Source of the DNA: Stutzerimonas stutzeri
GTDB taxonomy: Bacteria > Pseudomonadota > Gammaproteobacteria > Pseudomonadales > Pseudomonadaceae
Assembly: GCF_009789555.1 (NCBI RefSeq)
Contig: NZ_CP046902.1
Location: forward strand, 794,001-858,000
DNA: 64,000 nucleotides
Reading direction: 5' to 3'
Shown here: in pieces, positions 27,077-35,729 of the stretch
Layout of the letters: the number at the start of each line of letters is the position of its first letter
How positions within the stretch are numbered: position 1 is the first letter of the stretch
Program-made: the position numbers and the translations under genes
Notes under the pieces: model-generated
Seen by the model: the letters and a program-made list of their open reading frames with translations, nothing else
Told to the model about the DNA's origin: nothing
Database searches by the model: none

Positions 27077-27388
27077 TCAGCGCCGCGTGACCAGATAGCC
27101 GATCAGCGCAACCGCGCCGGCGGCTAGCGCCACGGTGCTCAGCGGGTGCTCGCGCACGCACTCCTTGGCCAGGCGGCTGGCGTCACGGCCCCGTTTGGAC
27201 AGGTCACGGCAATGTGCGTCCCAGTCGGCGTCATGCCACAGCGACTCGGCGCGTGCGCGCAGGGCATCGAAGCGGTGCCGCGAACCGCGGGTCGCGTCGT
27301 GCTTGAGTTCGTCAAGGGCGGTCATGAGGTCCTGGATTTCGCGTTCGATCTCGGCGCGGGTGGTGGGCTTGTGGCTGAAGCGGGACAT
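27077..27388 (-). CDS. DUF883/ElaB-YqjD-like membrane-anchored protein
   Basis: A 103-residue protein with a long charged amphipathic helical region (about 10-75) and a C-terminal hydrophobic segment (STVALAAGAVALIGYLVTRR), the plan of ElaB/YqjD proteins. In E. coli these inner-membrane-anchored proteins bind ribosomes in stationary phase. The start at 27388 follows GGGGAGA. Family membership is inferred from architecture and the C-terminal pattern (VREHPLSTVALAAG). Confidence 0.75.
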   Translation of the reverse strand: MSRFSHKPTTRAEIEREIQDLMTALDELKHDATRGSRHRFDALRARAESLWHDADWDAHCRDLSKRGRDASRLAKECVREHPLSTVALAAGAVALIGYLVTRR

Positions 27389-27823
27389 AGTCGGTCTCCC
27401 CTTTGAATGTGCTGATTGGACCGTGCGTGCGGCCGAAGGTGCAGCGTTGCGACGAAGGTTCTGCCAGGCAGCGGACCCGTGCGTGGCGTCCGGGTTCCCG
27501 TCCGTCGGGCCGATTGATACGTTGCGCGCGCGTGCCGATAGCAAGGCGAGCGGCGCGATTGCTGCTTCATCACGAGGCGCGAGGCGTTTGAAGCGCAGCA
27601 GTCGATGTTCTTCTACACTCAGATCGCTGCGCTATCACGCGCCCGGTTTCGTTCAGGCGCCGATGGGATGCAGCAAGCGAGACGCTCTTTGTGCAAGGGG
27701 CCGGGATGCGCGGGACAGGTCGAAATATCCTCGTGCAGGCGCGTGCTCCTCGCCTGGGTTCCCTATAATGCGCGCCGCTGGCGTCGACCTCGGCGCGCCA
27801 TTTTTTTCACAGCCAATTCATCG
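27389..27823. other. Intergenic region between the DUF883-like gene and pbpG
   Basis: 435 bp without a supported gene. It must hold the promoters of both divergent genes. TATAAT at 27764-27769 is a good -10 for pbpG, though its -35 is weak. Just downstream, GCGCGCC (27770-27776) and GGCGCGC (27792-27798) can pair and are followed by a T7 run at 27801-27807, forming a terminator-like structure before pbpG. Confidence 0.45.
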
Positions 27824-28774
27824 GTGTTCATCTTGAAGTTTCGCCAATCCATTCTCGGTCTGCTGCTCGCGTGCGGCAGTCTCATACTGTCCCCAGCCGT
27901 GACCGCCGCGACTGCACCGGTCGTTCAGGAGCTCGCCTCCGGCAGCGCATTGCTGGTCGATCTCAAAAGCAATGAGGTCCTGTATTCGAGTAACCCCAAC
28001 CTGGTGGTGCCCATCGCCTCGGTAACCAAGGTCATGACGGCGATGGTCGTGCTCGACGCCAAGCAGCCGCTTGACCAACGTCTGCCGGTCACCATCCGCG
28101 ACGCGCGGGAGATGCAAGGTGTGTTTTCGCGCGTGCGTATCGGGAGTGAAATCAGCCGTCGCGAGATGCTCCTGCTGACGCTCATGTCGTCGGAGAATCG
28201 CGCCGCGGCGAGCCTTGCCCATCACTATCCGGGCGGTTATTCCGCCTTCATTCAGGCAATGAACGCCAAGGCGAAGGCGCTCGGCATGTCTCAGACTCGC
28301 TACATCGAGCCCACGGGGCTGTCCGAGCGGAACGTTTCCAGTGCCACCGATCTGGTCAAGCTGCTCAAGGCCAGCCAGGCCTATCCGCTGATAGAACAGT
28401 TCAGCACCACCTCGGAAAAGACCGTCGCCTTCCACAAACCCAACTACACGTTGGGTTTTCGCAACACCAACGCCCTGGTGCGCAAACCTGACTGGAGCAT
28501 TCAGCTGACCAAGACCGGCTTCACCAACGCGGCCGGTCACTGTCTGGTGATGCGCACTGTCATGGATCAGCGCGAAGTGGCTTTCGTGGTGCTGGATGCG
28601 TTCGGCAAGTACACACACATCGCCGATGCGAGCCGACTTAAAAAGTGGCTGGAAACCGGCAGGGTGACGCCGGTGGCCCCCGCCGCGTTGGCCTACAAGC
28701 AGCAGAAGATGGCCCAGCGACAGCTGGCTGCCCAATCCGACGATGCATCCACGGTGGTAGCCGGCGCACGCTGA
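27824..28774 (+). CDS. pbpG: D-alanyl-D-alanine endopeptidase PbpG (PBP7)
   Basis: A penicillin-binding protein of the S11 family, 316 residues from a GTG at 27824. The serine motif SVTK is at residues 66-69, SEN at 123-125 and KTG at 230-232. The signal peptide (LGLLLACGSLILSPAVTA) supports a periplasmic location. It cuts DD-crosslinks in peptidoglycan. No ATG gives a sensible N terminus; GTG 27824 or TTG 27833 are the options, both lacking a clear ribosome site. Confidence 0.9.
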   Translation: MFILKFRQSILGLLLACGSLILSPAVTAATAPVVQELASGSALLVDLKSNEVLYSSNPNLVVPIASVTKVMTAMVVLDAKQPLDQRLPVTIRDAREMQGVFSRVRIGSEISRREMLLLTLMSSENRAAASLAHHYPGGYSAFIQAMNAKAKALGMSQTRYIEPTGLSERNVSSATDLVKLLKASQAYPLIEQFSTTSEKTVAFHKPNYTLGFRNTNALVRKPDWSIQLTKTGFTNAAGHCLVMRTVMDQREVAFVVLDAFGKYTHIADASRLKKWLETGRVTPVAPAALAYKQQKMAQRQLAAQSDDASTVVAGAR

Positions 28775-28814
28775 AGGGCGCGCCGGCACCGGGCGCGGGT
28801 TGCGAGTGGGTCGA

Positions 28815-29267
28815 TCAACCAAAAAAGCGTTTCATCGCGCCTGACAGCCAGCCCTTGTCCTCAAGCAATTCGTGCATGTTGCGCCGGACGGATTTGACGT
28901 AGTCGACGTCATCGTTGCAGATGTGGTTGATCAGCCAGCGCGAGAGCAATTCCTTCAACTGATCGCCCACATCTTCGCCCTGCTCGAAGCGAGTCCGGTA
29001 TTGCTCGACACGTCGGATAAAAAGTTCGTGGATTTTTTTATGTGCCCGCGAAAACTGATATTGCGCATCTTCCATCAGCGTTTCTTCGAAAGCGAAGTGT
29101 GACAGGGTATAGTCGATCAATTCTTCGATTACATTGCTGACCGCTTCTTTTTCCTGCCCCTGTTGCGCTTCGTGAAGTTCGTTGATCATATCCACGATAC
29201 GCTTGTGCTGATTGTCGATGACATGAATGCCGGTATTCATACTATCTTTCCAAACTAGATACGTCAT
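28815..29267 (-). CDS. Bacteriohemerythrin
   Basis: A 150-residue single-domain hemerythrin with the complete di-iron ligand set: H15, H21 (HVIDNQH), H57 and E61 (HFAFEE), H76 and H80 (HKKIH), and H115 with D120 (HICNDD). It binds O2 reversibly at a non-heme di-iron centre, and bacterial members are linked to oxygen sensing, storage or delivery and motility behaviour. Convergent with pbpG, it is transcribed from the 715-bp gap on its upstream side. Confidence 0.92.
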   Translation of the reverse strand: MTYLVWKDSMNTGIHVIDNQHKRIVDMINELHEAQQGQEKEAVSNVIEELIDYTLSHFAFEETLMEDAQYQFSRAHKKIHELFIRRVEQYRTRFEQGEDVGDQLKELLSRWLINHICNDDVDYVKSVRRNMHELLEDKGWLSGAMKRFFG

Positions 29268-29982
29268 GGCGAAACTCCACTACAGGAAACAGGGCTTGAG
29301 ATCGATTCGATCAATGGTAACGCTCGCCTGCGAGCTGGAATTTCGGATGTGGCCATTTTAAGAATCGTCTTAATTTTGCGATTCCACCGGGCAGCCAGCC
29401 CAGCCGCTCGAAAGTGACCCGTACAGCGTAACGACGCGCTATTGGGGCGGATGCCGCCGCGCGCGGGTATGGACCGACGCGAAGCCACTGCGCGGCAGCC
29501 AGCAAGGCGAAGGCCGTCAGCGGGGGTCGCCCATGGCTCATGCGCAAGCCCTTCCAGCCATGATGACACGTGCAACAACCACGAAGCCGCTGAGTATCTT
29601 GCGGCAGACCATATGGTTTTACGTAAAGTGTATTTATTTATTGAGTAGCGCAGTTTGTATGAACTGCTGCTGGTGTTTGTTATGTCCGGGACGGAATAAC
29701 CCTATATTGAAACAGTTAGTGAATCCAGGCGGACATTCTGCTTTTAATGGGCATGTCGGCGGTGTGAGAGAGACTTGTTGTATCGAACGAGCCGGCGTAT
29801 TCATTCACCTGATAGCGTTCGGTGACGGTTCAGTGACAGGCGCCGCTTGCAGCGGTCGATTCGTCGGCTATGGCACGACTGCCGGAACCAACCTTGTGTG
29901 GCTCGCCTCTGCTGAAGGGTGGTCCCGCCGACGCCGCCGGTACTGGCCGGCGCCCGGTTCAATCCCAGCGAGGTGAACAGAC
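29268..29982. other. Long intergenic region with an AT-rich core
   Basis: 715 bp with no convincing gene. Roughly 29580-29720 is notably richer in A+T than its surroundings (for example GTATTTATTTATTGAG near 29629), and probably holds the promoters of the hemerythrin and DUF2934 genes. Frames on both strands are short, begin without ribosome sites and show no family resemblance that I recognise. Confidence 0.5.
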
Positions 29983-30177
29983 ATGAACGATGAACAACGC
30001 ATACGTGAACGGGCCTATCAGCTTTGGGAAGAAGCTGGCCGTCCAGAGGGCCAGGATGTCGAATACTGGATGCGGGCCCGCGACGAGATGGAACCCTTCT
30101 ACAAGGAAGGCGACCCGCTGGCCGGCAGCGTTGAAAGCAGCGTCGCCATCCCGATGCCCAAACCGTCTGAGGAGTGA
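29983..30177 (+). CDS. DUF2934 domain protein
   Basis: A 64-residue acidic protein beginning MNDEQRIRERAYQLWEEAGR, the pattern of DUF2934 (I/R-x-RAYxLWExAGRPxG). Its function is unknown; members are small soluble proteins common in Proteobacteria. The ribosome site is AGGTGA, 7 nt upstream. It stands alone: 214 bp separate it from the next gene. Confidence 0.8.
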   Translation: MNDEQRIRERAYQLWEEAGRPEGQDVEYWMRARDEMEPFYKEGDPLAGSVESSVAIPMPKPSEE

Positions 30178-30391
30178 AGGCGGTCGCTTCCGAGCGATCC
30201 GGAACGCACAGCCCGTCGTCGACTGATGTCGTCCACAGCGGGCTGGCGGCCGTTCTTTTGCGCAACGCCGAGCCTGAGATCAATCGGCCCTGGGGGTTGG
30301 CGTTGCGGCTGACGGGCACTACCGTGTGGGGACGAGCTGCCATCGATGATGCGAAGGCGGCATCTGGACTTTGGAAGGAATGACAAAACCC

Positions 30392-31390
30392 ATGAGCAAG
30401 CAAACCATGCGTCATGTAGAGCACCGCCCGGGTGGCGGTGCCGAGTGCCTGCGGCTGGTCGAAGGGCCGGTCCCCGAGCCGGGCCCGCACGATGTGCTGG
30501 TTCGCGTGGCCTATGCCGGAATCAATCGGCCCGACGTGTTCCAGCGCTCTGGCAGCTACCCGCCGCCACCGGACGCGTCGCCGTTGCTCGGCCTGGAGAT
30601 CGCCGGTGAAATCGTCGCGCTCGGCGCCCAGGTGAGCCGCTGGAAACTGGGTGATCAGGTGTGCGCACTGACACCGGGCGGCGGCTACGCCGAATACTGC
30701 GTGGCGCCCGCTGAACACTGCTTGCCGGTCCCTGCCGGGCTCTCCTTGCTAGAGGCCGCGGCGCTGCCTGAAACCTATTTCACGGTCTGGAGCAACGTGT
30801 TCGAGCGGGGTGCCCTGCAGGCAGGTGAAACCTTGCTGGTGCACGGTGGTTCCAGTGGTATCGGCCTGACCGCCATTCAGTTGGCCAAGCAGTTCGGTGC
30901 CCGCGTATTCACCACGGTTGGCAACAGCGAGAAGGTGCAGGCCTGCCAGCGCGCCGGAGCGGATCGGGTGATCAACTACCGCGAGGAGGACTTCGTCGAG
31001 GCGGTCGCCCAAGCCACCGACGGCAACGGTGTAAACGTCATTCTCGACATGGTGGGCGGCGACTATATACCCCGCAATATCCAATCCCTCGCACTGGAAG
31101 GACGGCTGGTGCAGATTGCCTTCCTCCAGGGCAGCCGCGTGGAGCTGGATACTTCGCCGATCATGCGCAAGCGCCTGACCTTCACCGGGTCTACCCTGCG
31201 GCCGCGCAGCCGCGCGCAGAAGGCGGATATCGCCACGGCGTTGCAGGCGAAGGTTTGGCCGCTGCTGGAACAAGGCCTGTGTCGCCCGGTGATCCATTCC
31301 ACCTTCCCGCTCGACGAGGTCGCGCACGCGCACCGACTGATGGAGAGCAGCCAGCATATCGGCAAGATCATGCTGGCGATCGCGCCCTGA
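30392..31390 (+). CDS. NAD(P)H quinone oxidoreductase, PIG3 family
   Basis: A 332-residue zinc-free medium-chain reductase of the PIG3/TP53I3 type. It shows GINRPDVFQRSGSYPPPP near residues 45-62 and the cofactor motif HGGSSGIGLTAIQLAKQFGA about 150-169. It is expected to reduce quinones or enones with NADPH. GGAAGGA lies 12 nt before the ATG at 30392. In-frame ATGs at 30380 and 30371 are alternatives. Confidence 0.88.
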   Translation: MSKQTMRHVEHRPGGGAECLRLVEGPVPEPGPHDVLVRVAYAGINRPDVFQRSGSYPPPPDASPLLGLEIAGEIVALGAQVSRWKLGDQVCALTPGGGYAEYCVAPAEHCLPVPAGLSLLEAAALPETYFTVWSNVFERGALQAGETLLVHGGSSGIGLTAIQLAKQFGARVFTTVGNSEKVQACQRAGADRVINYREEDFVEAVAQATDGNGVNVILDMVGGDYIPRNIQSLALEGRLVQIAFLQGSRVELDTSPIMRKRLTFTGSTLRPRSRAQKADIATALQAKVWPLLEQGLCRPVIHSTFPLDEVAHAHRLMESSQHIGKIMLAIAP

Positions 31391-31666
31391 CGGCAGCGCT
31401 CGCACCGCCGGGTCGAGCCCTGTCGGGTGAGCTTGTCGAAGGAGCTGGGCCGGGGCGGGCAAGGCCGCGGTCTTAGCTGATGGGCCTGACGGCCGATCGC
31501 AGGCTCAGCCGACCACCGGCTAAACCGCTCTGGATCGAGGCTTGCAGCTCGAATTCAGACACTTGCGACGGCATTTCGTGTGGCGTCGCTGCTCCCTTAT
31601 CCGCACCTCTGCAAACGGCATCTGTCTCAGGAGAAAGAGCCCTAAGTTGGGTCGATCCTGAAGCCG

Positions 31667-33721
31667 ATGAAGCACGAGTTGGATTTCAAGGCCATCTTCG
31701 AGGCCTTGCCCGCAATCAATCTAGTCCTGTCCGCCGACTCAGACTTCATCATGCTCGCCGCCAGCGATGCCCGCCTGCGCGCAACGCACAAGCGCCGTGA
31801 GGAGTGCATCGGCCGTTCCATATTCGACGTCTTCGGCGAAAACCCCGATCAGCCCGAGGCGTTCGGCGCTGGCGCTCTGCGCGCCTCGCTGGAGCGGGTG
31901 CTGAAGACCGGCGTACCCGATCGAATGGCGGTCACTCGCTACGATGTGCCGCGACCGGCCTCCGAAGGTGGCGGCTTCGAGATGCGCTACTGGAGCACGG
32001 TCAATCTTCCGGTATTCGACAGGCAGGGCAAGATGTACTGCATTGTCCACAAGACCGAAGACGTGACCGACCAGGCGCTCAGCCAGGAAGAAGCCCGGGC
32101 GCGAATGCGCTATTCGGACGAGCGCTTTCGGGCAGCGCTGCTGGCTTCGGGTACCGGGACGTTCAACTGGTATCTGTGCGACCGCAGCCTTTACATCGAT
32201 AGCGCGCTGGAGCAGATATTCAATCTCTCGCCTGGTCAGAAGCCCGATAACGACGACCGTTTCGTCGAGTGGGTGCATCCCGAAGACCGACCCCGGGTGC
32301 GCCTGGCTTTCGAGCACTGCCGCGACGGTCAGGACATGTCAGTGGAGTTTCGCTTGGCGCGTCCCGATCCCGAGCAATGGCTGGCGTGCAAGGCCAAGGT
32401 GTTCCGTAACGCGGCGGGAGCGCCTTCCCATGTCGCGGGCGCCTGCACCGACATCAGCGCGCGCAAGCATGCCGAACAGGGCCTGAGCATCAGTGAACAT
32501 CGGCTGCGCCAGCTCAACGAGAATCTCGAAGCGCGCGTCGCATCGGAGGTTGCCGAGCACAGCCGAACGGAAAAAGCGCTGCGCCAGGCGCAGAAAATGG
32601 AGGCCGTGGGCCAGCTCACCGGCGGCATCGCCCATGACTTCAACAACCTGCTCACGGGCATCGTTGGCAGCCTCGACCTGATGCAGCGGCGCCACCACCG
32701 GGGCGAGCCGTTGGACCTAGACCGCTACATCAGCGCCGCGGCCAGCTCGGCCCAGCGCGCCGCGGCGCTGACGCAACGTCTGCTGGCTTTCTCCCGCCAG
32801 CAGGCGCTGGACCTCAAACCCGTCGATGTCAATCAGATGGTGCGCTCGCTGGAGGATCTGCTGCATCGCACCACGGGCGAAAACATCGAGGTCGTGACGG
32901 ACCTCGCGCCCGATCTGCGACCCGCCTGCATGGACGTCAACCAGTTGGAAAGTGCCGTGCTCAACCTGGTCATCAATGCGCGCGACGCCATGCCCAGCGG
33001 CGGCAGAATCACCCTCGCGACGAGCCGTTTTCATATGGACGAACCGCCCGATCCGCAGATGCGAGGCCTGGGCGCGGGTGACTATGTTCTTCTGACCGTC
33101 ACCGATACCGGCACTGGCATGACGCCGGAGGTCATGGCCCGTGCGTTCGAGCCCTTCTACACCACCAAGCCCATCGGCCAGGGCACCGGGCTCGGTCTGT
33201 CGATGGTGTATGGCTATATCAAGCAGGCCAAGGGCTACGTGCACATCAAGTCCCAGCCGGGCAGCGGTACGACGGTCTGCCTGTACCTGCCGGTCTACAA
33301 GGGCAAGGCCGCCCCCTTGCCAGTAGAACCCGAGCTGGCGCCACAGGGCGCGGGCGAAACCATCCTCGTCGTCGAAGACGAACCCGTGGTCCGCTCCCTG
33401 GTGGTCGAGGTACTCAACGACCTGGGCTACCAGACCCGCGAGGCCGGCGATGCCGCCGAAGCCTTGCGCATCTCCGAAAGCGGCCAGCGCATCGACCTGT
33501 TGGTCAGCGACGTCGGCCTGCCCGGCATGAATGGCCGCCAAATGGCGGAAATCATTCGTCAGCAGCGCCCCGGCCTCAAGGTTCTCTTCGCGACCGGCTA
33601 CGCCGAAAGCGCCGCTGCCAGTGATTTCCTCGGGCCGGACATGGCGGTCATCACCAAGCCTTTCGCCATCGACGCGTTCGCGATCAAGGTGCGCGAGATG
33701 CTGGGCGCGCAGGACCGTTGA
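31667..33721 (+). CDS. Hybrid sensor histidine kinase (PAS-PAS-HisKA-HATPase-REC)
   Basis: A 684-residue soluble hybrid kinase with two PAS-like sensor domains (about 8-135 and 150-268), a coiled-coil linker (275-308), a HisKA domain with phospho-accepting H323 in GGIAHDFNN, and an ATPase with N437 in VINARD, DTGTGM and GTGLGLS boxes. A C-terminal receiver begins VVEDEP near 565, with phospho-acceptor D615 and a TKPF lysine. There is no membrane segment, so the signal is cytoplasmic. No response regulator or HPt gene is adjacent; the attached receiver may be the output or an autoinhibitor. Confidence 0.92.
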   Translation: MKHELDFKAIFEALPAINLVLSADSDFIMLAASDARLRATHKRREECIGRSIFDVFGENPDQPEAFGAGALRASLERVLKTGVPDRMAVTRYDVPRPASEGGGFEMRYWSTVNLPVFDRQGKMYCIVHKTEDVTDQALSQEEARARMRYSDERFRAALLASGTGTFNWYLCDRSLYIDSALEQIFNLSPGQKPDNDDRFVEWVHPEDRPRVRLAFEHCRDGQDMSVEFRLARPDPEQWLACKAKVFRNAAGAPSHVAGACTDISARKHAEQGLSISEHRLRQLNENLEARVASEVAEHSRTEKALRQAQKMEAVGQLTGGIAHDFNNLLTGIVGSLDLMQRRHHRGEPLDLDRYISAAASSAQRAAALTQRLLAFSRQQALDLKPVDVNQMVRSLEDLLHRTTGENIEVVTDLAPDLRPACMDVNQLESAVLNLVINARDAMPSGGRITLATSRFHMDEPPDPQMRGLGAGDYVLLTVTDTGTGMTPEVMARAFEPFYTTKPIGQGTGLGLSMVYGYIKQAKGYVHIKSQPGSGTTVCLYLPVYKGKAAPLPVEPELAPQGAGETILVVEDEPVVRSLVVEVLNDLGYQTREAGDAAEALRISESGQRIDLLVSDVGLPGMNGRQMAEIIRQQRPGLKVLFATGYAESAAASDFLGPDMAVITKPFAIDAFAIKVREMLGAQDR

Positions 33722-33814
33722 GACGGGCCGCTCGCCTGGCTGCGACCCCAGGTGGTCGCAGCGGGTGAACGCGCCTCTGCTCGACCGGTCGGTATTAGCA
33801 ACGACCGGGAGACG

Positions 33815-34327
33815 ATGCGTATGACCCTATCCAGCAATCTGTTCTGGGGTGCCTTGGCGCTTGGCGTGGTAACGGGCATGCGCAGCATGCTGGCGCCGAC
33901 GATGGTCAGCCGTGCGCTGGCCGTGCGCGATGACCGCGATCACCTGGACGAGCCGGCGCGCACGCTGGGCTTGCGCCGTGCACGGCAATTCCTGGTGCCG
34001 TTGGCCGCCAGCGAGTTGCTGGGCGACAAGCTGCCTTTCGCCCCGGATCGGACGATCCCGCCGTCGATGCTGGTTCGCGCGTTGTCGGGTGCCGTGAGCG
34101 CGGCAGCGTTGGCCAATGCGCGGCGGGAATCGGTCTGGCTTCCGGCGCTGATAGGCGCGTCGGCGGCGTGCGTCTCGGCAAAGATCGGGCTCGACCTGCG
34201 CAAGCGCTATGGCAGCGCCGGAGGCATGAGGAACGCGGCGTTGGGGCTCACGGAAGATGCCCTGGCGCTGGCCATCGGTACTGCCGGGCTGAAACGGACC
34301 CTGGACCCCGCCCGAAGCCGTCGGTGA
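33815..34327 (+). CDS. DUF4126-like membrane protein
   Basis: A 170-residue hydrophobic protein with four or so membrane segments. It has ALALGVVTGMRSMLAPTMVS near the N terminus and LGDKLPFAPDRTIPPSMLVR in the middle, a pattern seen in DUF4126 proteins. Function is unknown. GGGAG lies upstream; ATG 33821 has better spacing than 33815. It follows the hybrid kinase after 93 bp on the same strand. Confidence 0.65.
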   Translation: MRMTLSSNLFWGALALGVVTGMRSMLAPTMVSRALAVRDDRDHLDEPARTLGLRRARQFLVPLAASELLGDKLPFAPDRTIPPSMLVRALSGAVSAAALANARRESVWLPALIGASAACVSAKIGLDLRKRYGSAGGMRNAALGLTEDALALAIGTAGLKRTLDPARSRR

Positions 34328-34503
34328 GACGACAGGGGCAGGGCGGGCTCCAGCGCCTCGGATGGCCGGCCACCGGCAGGCAGGCGTGGCGCCTGCAATG
34401 GCTGGTCATGGGATGCGCGGTGCCCAAGGGTTCGGCCCGCGTCCCGGTGGCGCCGGCAGGGTGGAACAACCGCTGCGGTTCCACCCTGGCTATAGCCGAG
34501 CCG

Positions 34504-35343
34504 TCAGTCGAGGTCTGCGGCGTCGTGACGTTCAGGCACCTGCTGCGATTCTTCACCCCAGGTGCGGTTGACCTTGCGACCCCGAATCACGGCCGGTCGT
34601 TCGCCGATCTCGGCGGCCCAGCGCTGCACGTGCTTGTAATCGTGTACCGAGAGAAACTCACCGGCTTCGTACAACTCACCACGCACCAGCCCGCCATACC
34701 ACGGCCAGATCGCCATGTCGGCGATGGTGTAGTCGTCACCGGCGATGTAGCGACGTTCGGCCAACTGGCGGTCGAGCACGTCAAGCTGCCGCTTGACCTC
34801 CATCGCGTAACGGTTGATCGGGTACTCGTACTTTTCCGGTGCATAGGCATAGAAATGGCCGAAGCCGCCACCCAGGAACGGCGCAGACCCCATCTGCCAG
34901 AACAGCCAGTTCAGGGTTTCGGTGCGGGCGCGGGGCTCGGTCGGCAGGAAGGCGCCGAATTTCTCGGCCAGATAGACCAGGATCGAACCCGACTCGAAGA
35001 CACGCACCGGCGTGCCCTCGCTGTGGTCGGCCAGCGCCGGAATCTTGGAGTTCGGGTTGATCTCCACGAAGCCGCTGCCGAACTGGTCGCCGTCACCGAT
35101 GCGGATCAGCCAGGCATCGTATTCGGCACCGGCATGGCCGAGCGCCAGCAGCTCTTCGAGCATGATGGTGACCTTCACACCGTTGGGCGTGGCCAGCGAG
35201 TAAAGCTGCAAGGGATGCTTGCCGACCGGCAGCGGCTTGTCATGCGTGGCGCCGGCGGTGGGGCGGTTGATGCTGGCGAACTTGCCACCCGAGGGCGCTT
35301 CGTGCGTCCAGACCTTGGGCGGGATGTAAGGGGTATCAGGCAT
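34504..35343 (-). CDS. YghU-like glutathione S-transferase / disulfide-bond oxidoreductase
   Basis: A 279-residue GST-fold protein of the nu class (YghU/YfcG), longer than classical GSTs because of N- and C-terminal extensions. Visible are the N-terminal thioredoxin-fold segment LYSLATPNGVKVTIMLEEL, the glutathione-binding NPNSKIPAL and ESGSILVYLAEK motifs, and a helical C-terminal domain. Such proteins reduce disulfides with glutathione or act on organic hydroperoxides. The start at 35343 follows GGAGA. Confidence 0.9.
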   Translation of the reverse strand: MPDTPYIPPKVWTHEAPSGGKFASINRPTAGATHDKPLPVGKHPLQLYSLATPNGVKVTIMLEELLALGHAGAEYDAWLIRIGDGDQFGSGFVEINPNSKIPALADHSEGTPVRVFESGSILVYLAEKFGAFLPTEPRARTETLNWLFWQMGSAPFLGGGFGHFYAYAPEKYEYPINRYAMEVKRQLDVLDRQLAERRYIAGDDYTIADMAIWPWYGGLVRGELYEAGEFLSVHDYKHVQRWAAEIGERPAVIRGRKVNRTWGEESQQVPERHDAADLD

Positions 35344-35612
35344 GACGATCTCCAGGCGCTGCATAGAGGTAACAGGTGGCTGGGCGCGCTTGATTCGCCA
35401 ACACCAAGGCGAGCCGAACACAGCCCGAGCGATGACGAAGCCTGCCACTTCTGACTGCATGAAGTCGATGATTACGTCAGCCCGGTCGTAAGCGCTATCT
35501 GACGACCATCGGCGATGGCTGAGAACCAGTCCATAAAAAAACGGTGCGCCGTTTGCGCTCGCCAACACGCGTGCAGCAAGGTTCCAGTTCAAATACCGAA
35601 AAGGAGATTGGT

Positions 35613-35729
35613 ATGGCTGGCATCCCCATCGTTCACCGGGGGGCCCATGACGTGCGCCCCATAATCGGACAGGGCAAAACGTCCATTCGCAGTGGTGCAT
35701 GGGCCGTGATGGCGGGAGGCCCGGCATGA
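35613..35729 (+). CDS. Small 38-residue protein translationally coupled to the PAAR effector
   Basis: A 38-codon frame beginning MAGIPIVHRGAHDVRP, with an excellent ribosome site (AAGGAGA about 7 nt upstream). Its TGA stop overlaps the ATG of the PAAR effector gene (ATGA, 35726-35729), the classic layout for coupled translation. It has no family that I recognise. Its residues IIGQGKTSIRSG loosely recall PAAR-type loops, so it could be a split or remnant N-terminal piece. The signals suggest it is translated; whether it is functional is unknown. Confidence 0.6.
   Translation: MAGIPIVHRGAHDVRPIIGQGKTSIRSGAWAVMAGGPA

Noticed and set aside
29311..29547. A 78-codon minus-strand frame upstream of the hemerythrin gene
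   Set aside because: It looks somewhat protein-like (RFLKWPHPKF) but has no clear ribosome site and no family that I recognise. Left out pending a homology search; a conserved homologue would reverse this.
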